A DNA stretch of 64,000 nucleotides, from the NCBI RefSeq assembly GCF_052324685.1, contig NC_135211.1:5158368-5222367 (forward strand), given 5' to 3'. The notes below the pieces were generated by a model, which did no database searches, had not been told where the DNA came from, and saw only the letters and a program-made list of their open reading frames with translations. Both the position numbers and the translations under genes were made by a program. Positions 62,955 to 64,000 of the stretch are shown piece by piece (position 1 is the first letter of the stretch; each line of letters opens with the position of its first letter). Source of the DNA: Brachyhypopomus gauderio. Its lineage: Eukaryota; Chordata; Actinopteri; Gymnotiformes; Hypopomidae.

Positions 62955-63248
62955 TGTGACGGGCAGGGGTGAGCAACGAAAAGGAAGCGATCACGCCAAG
63001 TCTCAGGGAAAAATGATGGTTTAATAGAAAGTGTGCAAACCTAAAACCCGTGCACTATCTCCAAATTAAGGATATAATGACCAGCTGTCAACTGGTACAA
63101 AGACAAGACATATATAGGCAAACAAATGACCCTCAGGTGAGACGGATCACGGGCTCCGCCCACCTGAGGGACGCACATGACGTCACCAAACAACAACAAC
63201 AGCCGCTGTGGACGGAGGCGGCCGGTAGGGGGCCGCCTCACCGTGACA
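62955..63248 (-). mobile_element. 3' LTR of a TRIM-like element
   Basis: Reverse complement of the LTRs at 25897 and 27272 (tgtgacgggc ... cctcaccgtgaca). Adjacent at 63249-63262 is a polypyrimidine run that is the polypurine tract (ggtgggggggtc) on the element's strand, so this is the 3' LTR. Confidence 0.85.
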
Positions 63249-64000
63249 GACCCCCCCACCAAGCCGCACTCCCCTCCACTGGGTGTGTGGCACACAGCGG
63301 CTACACACAAAACATGAAGGGGCAGGAAGGCAGAGACAGGCAGGAACACACCTCCTGCCGTCCGGGAGCTGAAACATAAAACACAAAACGTTACACAGCT
63401 CACCTCCCCGGGCGGGACCCTGGACCGACCGGGCCGTTAACAACACAAAACCACGCCCCAGTCGGTCACAGGGCCCTCACGCCCTAACCGGCATTCAGCC
63501 GGTAAGCCCCACGGGTGTGAGGACGAGGGTCTACGGCTCCTCTCTCGTCCCTCAAGTGTGTGTGGGTGTGCAGGCTACCTCTCCAAGGCGTAGCTACTTC
63601 ACCTCCTGAACCTACCTCCTCCCAGAGCTGACCCCTGCCTTCTGCTAGGGGTCACCCCAGCCTCCTGGGGAGCCAACTCCTCCCGGGGCCTCTCATCTCA
63701 AGGTGGACTCCTCCACCCAACCCAGGAGCGCCAGAGACCGAGGCCCAGAGCACCCCCGACGCGGGCTAGGGAGCAGCCCCAAGGGCCTCCTGGTCACCCC
63801 GGGCAGGAGGGAGGATCTCCATCCCCAGCAGGAGCTTTTCAGACCGGAGCCCCATGGTCCCCAAACATCCGGGGGCCCCAGCCCTCTAGGGAGGGGCTCT
63901 TCACGACCGGGCTCCGGTCACCCCACAACACAAGGGGGCTCCTGCCAGGTGGAGACCCCCACAAGGTCCAGGAACACTGCCAAGGAGAAGCACCTGCACA
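63249..64000 (-). mobile_element. Interior of the TRIM-like element, leaving the window
   Basis: The part from about 63660 to 63990 matches, in reverse complement, the interior of the element at 26940-27262 (cctggaccttgtgggggtct, ggaggcccttggggctgctc, gaggagtccaccttg). The part 63263-63650 is missing from the other copy. No coding sequence is recognised. The 5' LTR lies beyond the window. Confidence 0.8.

Overview
The window looks like the accessory part of a bony-fish (teleost) genome. The genes are split by GT-AG introns. The receptor exons are of the teleost CD22/sialoadhesin-like type. The interspersed repeats are fish-typical: Tc1-like, piggyBac, PIF/Harbinger, hAT-like MITEs, Gypsy and retrovirus-like LTRs, L2-like and L1-like LINEs, and SINE/LINE tails. 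Species cannot be read from the sequence. No rRNA, tRNA or CRISPR was seen.

Host genes. (1) A minus-strand immunoglobulin-superfamily receptor at 31512-35659 is complete in eight exons with matching phases: signal peptide, V, C2, V, C2, TM, juxtamembrane, tail. The sum is 1539 nt (512 aa), and the tail carries ITIM-like tyrosines. (2) A paralogue on the same strand has exons from 11792 to 17855 (V, C2, C2, C2, TM, ITIM tail). A signal-peptide exon and a further V exon lie at 23366-25221. Phases allow these to be one transposon-stretched gene. (3) A broken third copy lies on the plus strand at 9513-10440. (4) A PKC-delta/theta-like kinase gene lies on the minus strand at 50686-55392. It is frame-consistent over 12 exons (1563 nt, 520 aa). 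Instead of the C2 and C1 regulatory domains it has a short Cys-rich N-terminus and three tandemly duplicated acidic/leucine-rich exons. A stranded half-C1 exon in its fourth intron suggests descent from a conventional novel-type PKC.

Layout. 1-5 kb: no gene, nested hAT-like elements, a hairpin. 5-9.5 kb: two piggyBac relics, one interrupting an L1 ORF1 relic and the other interrupted by a solo LTR. 9.5-25.4 kb: receptor pseudogene and first receptor locus, loaded with solo LTRs, a Gypsy 3' half, a long-TIR element and an L2 tail. 25.8-31 kb: a TRIM-like LTR element with perfect target duplication, a hAT zinc-finger scrap, and palindromic MITEs. 31.5-36.4 kb: the intact receptor and its duplicated upstream region. 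37-50.3 kb: L2 scraps, minisatellites, a 5-kb piggyBac with one nonsense codon, a Tc1 pseudogene, and a 3.1-kb Harbinger nested in an LTR-like sequence. 50.7-55.4 kb: the kinase. 56-64 kb: a retroviral-type LTR with polypurine tract, an L1 ORF2 3' end with a long GC-rich 3' region, a nearly intact Tc1 inside it, and the 3' part of a second TRIM-like element leaving the window.

The receptors would be surface proteins with inhibitory tails, probably on leukocytes, judged from the family. No direct link between them and the kinase can be read from the sequence.
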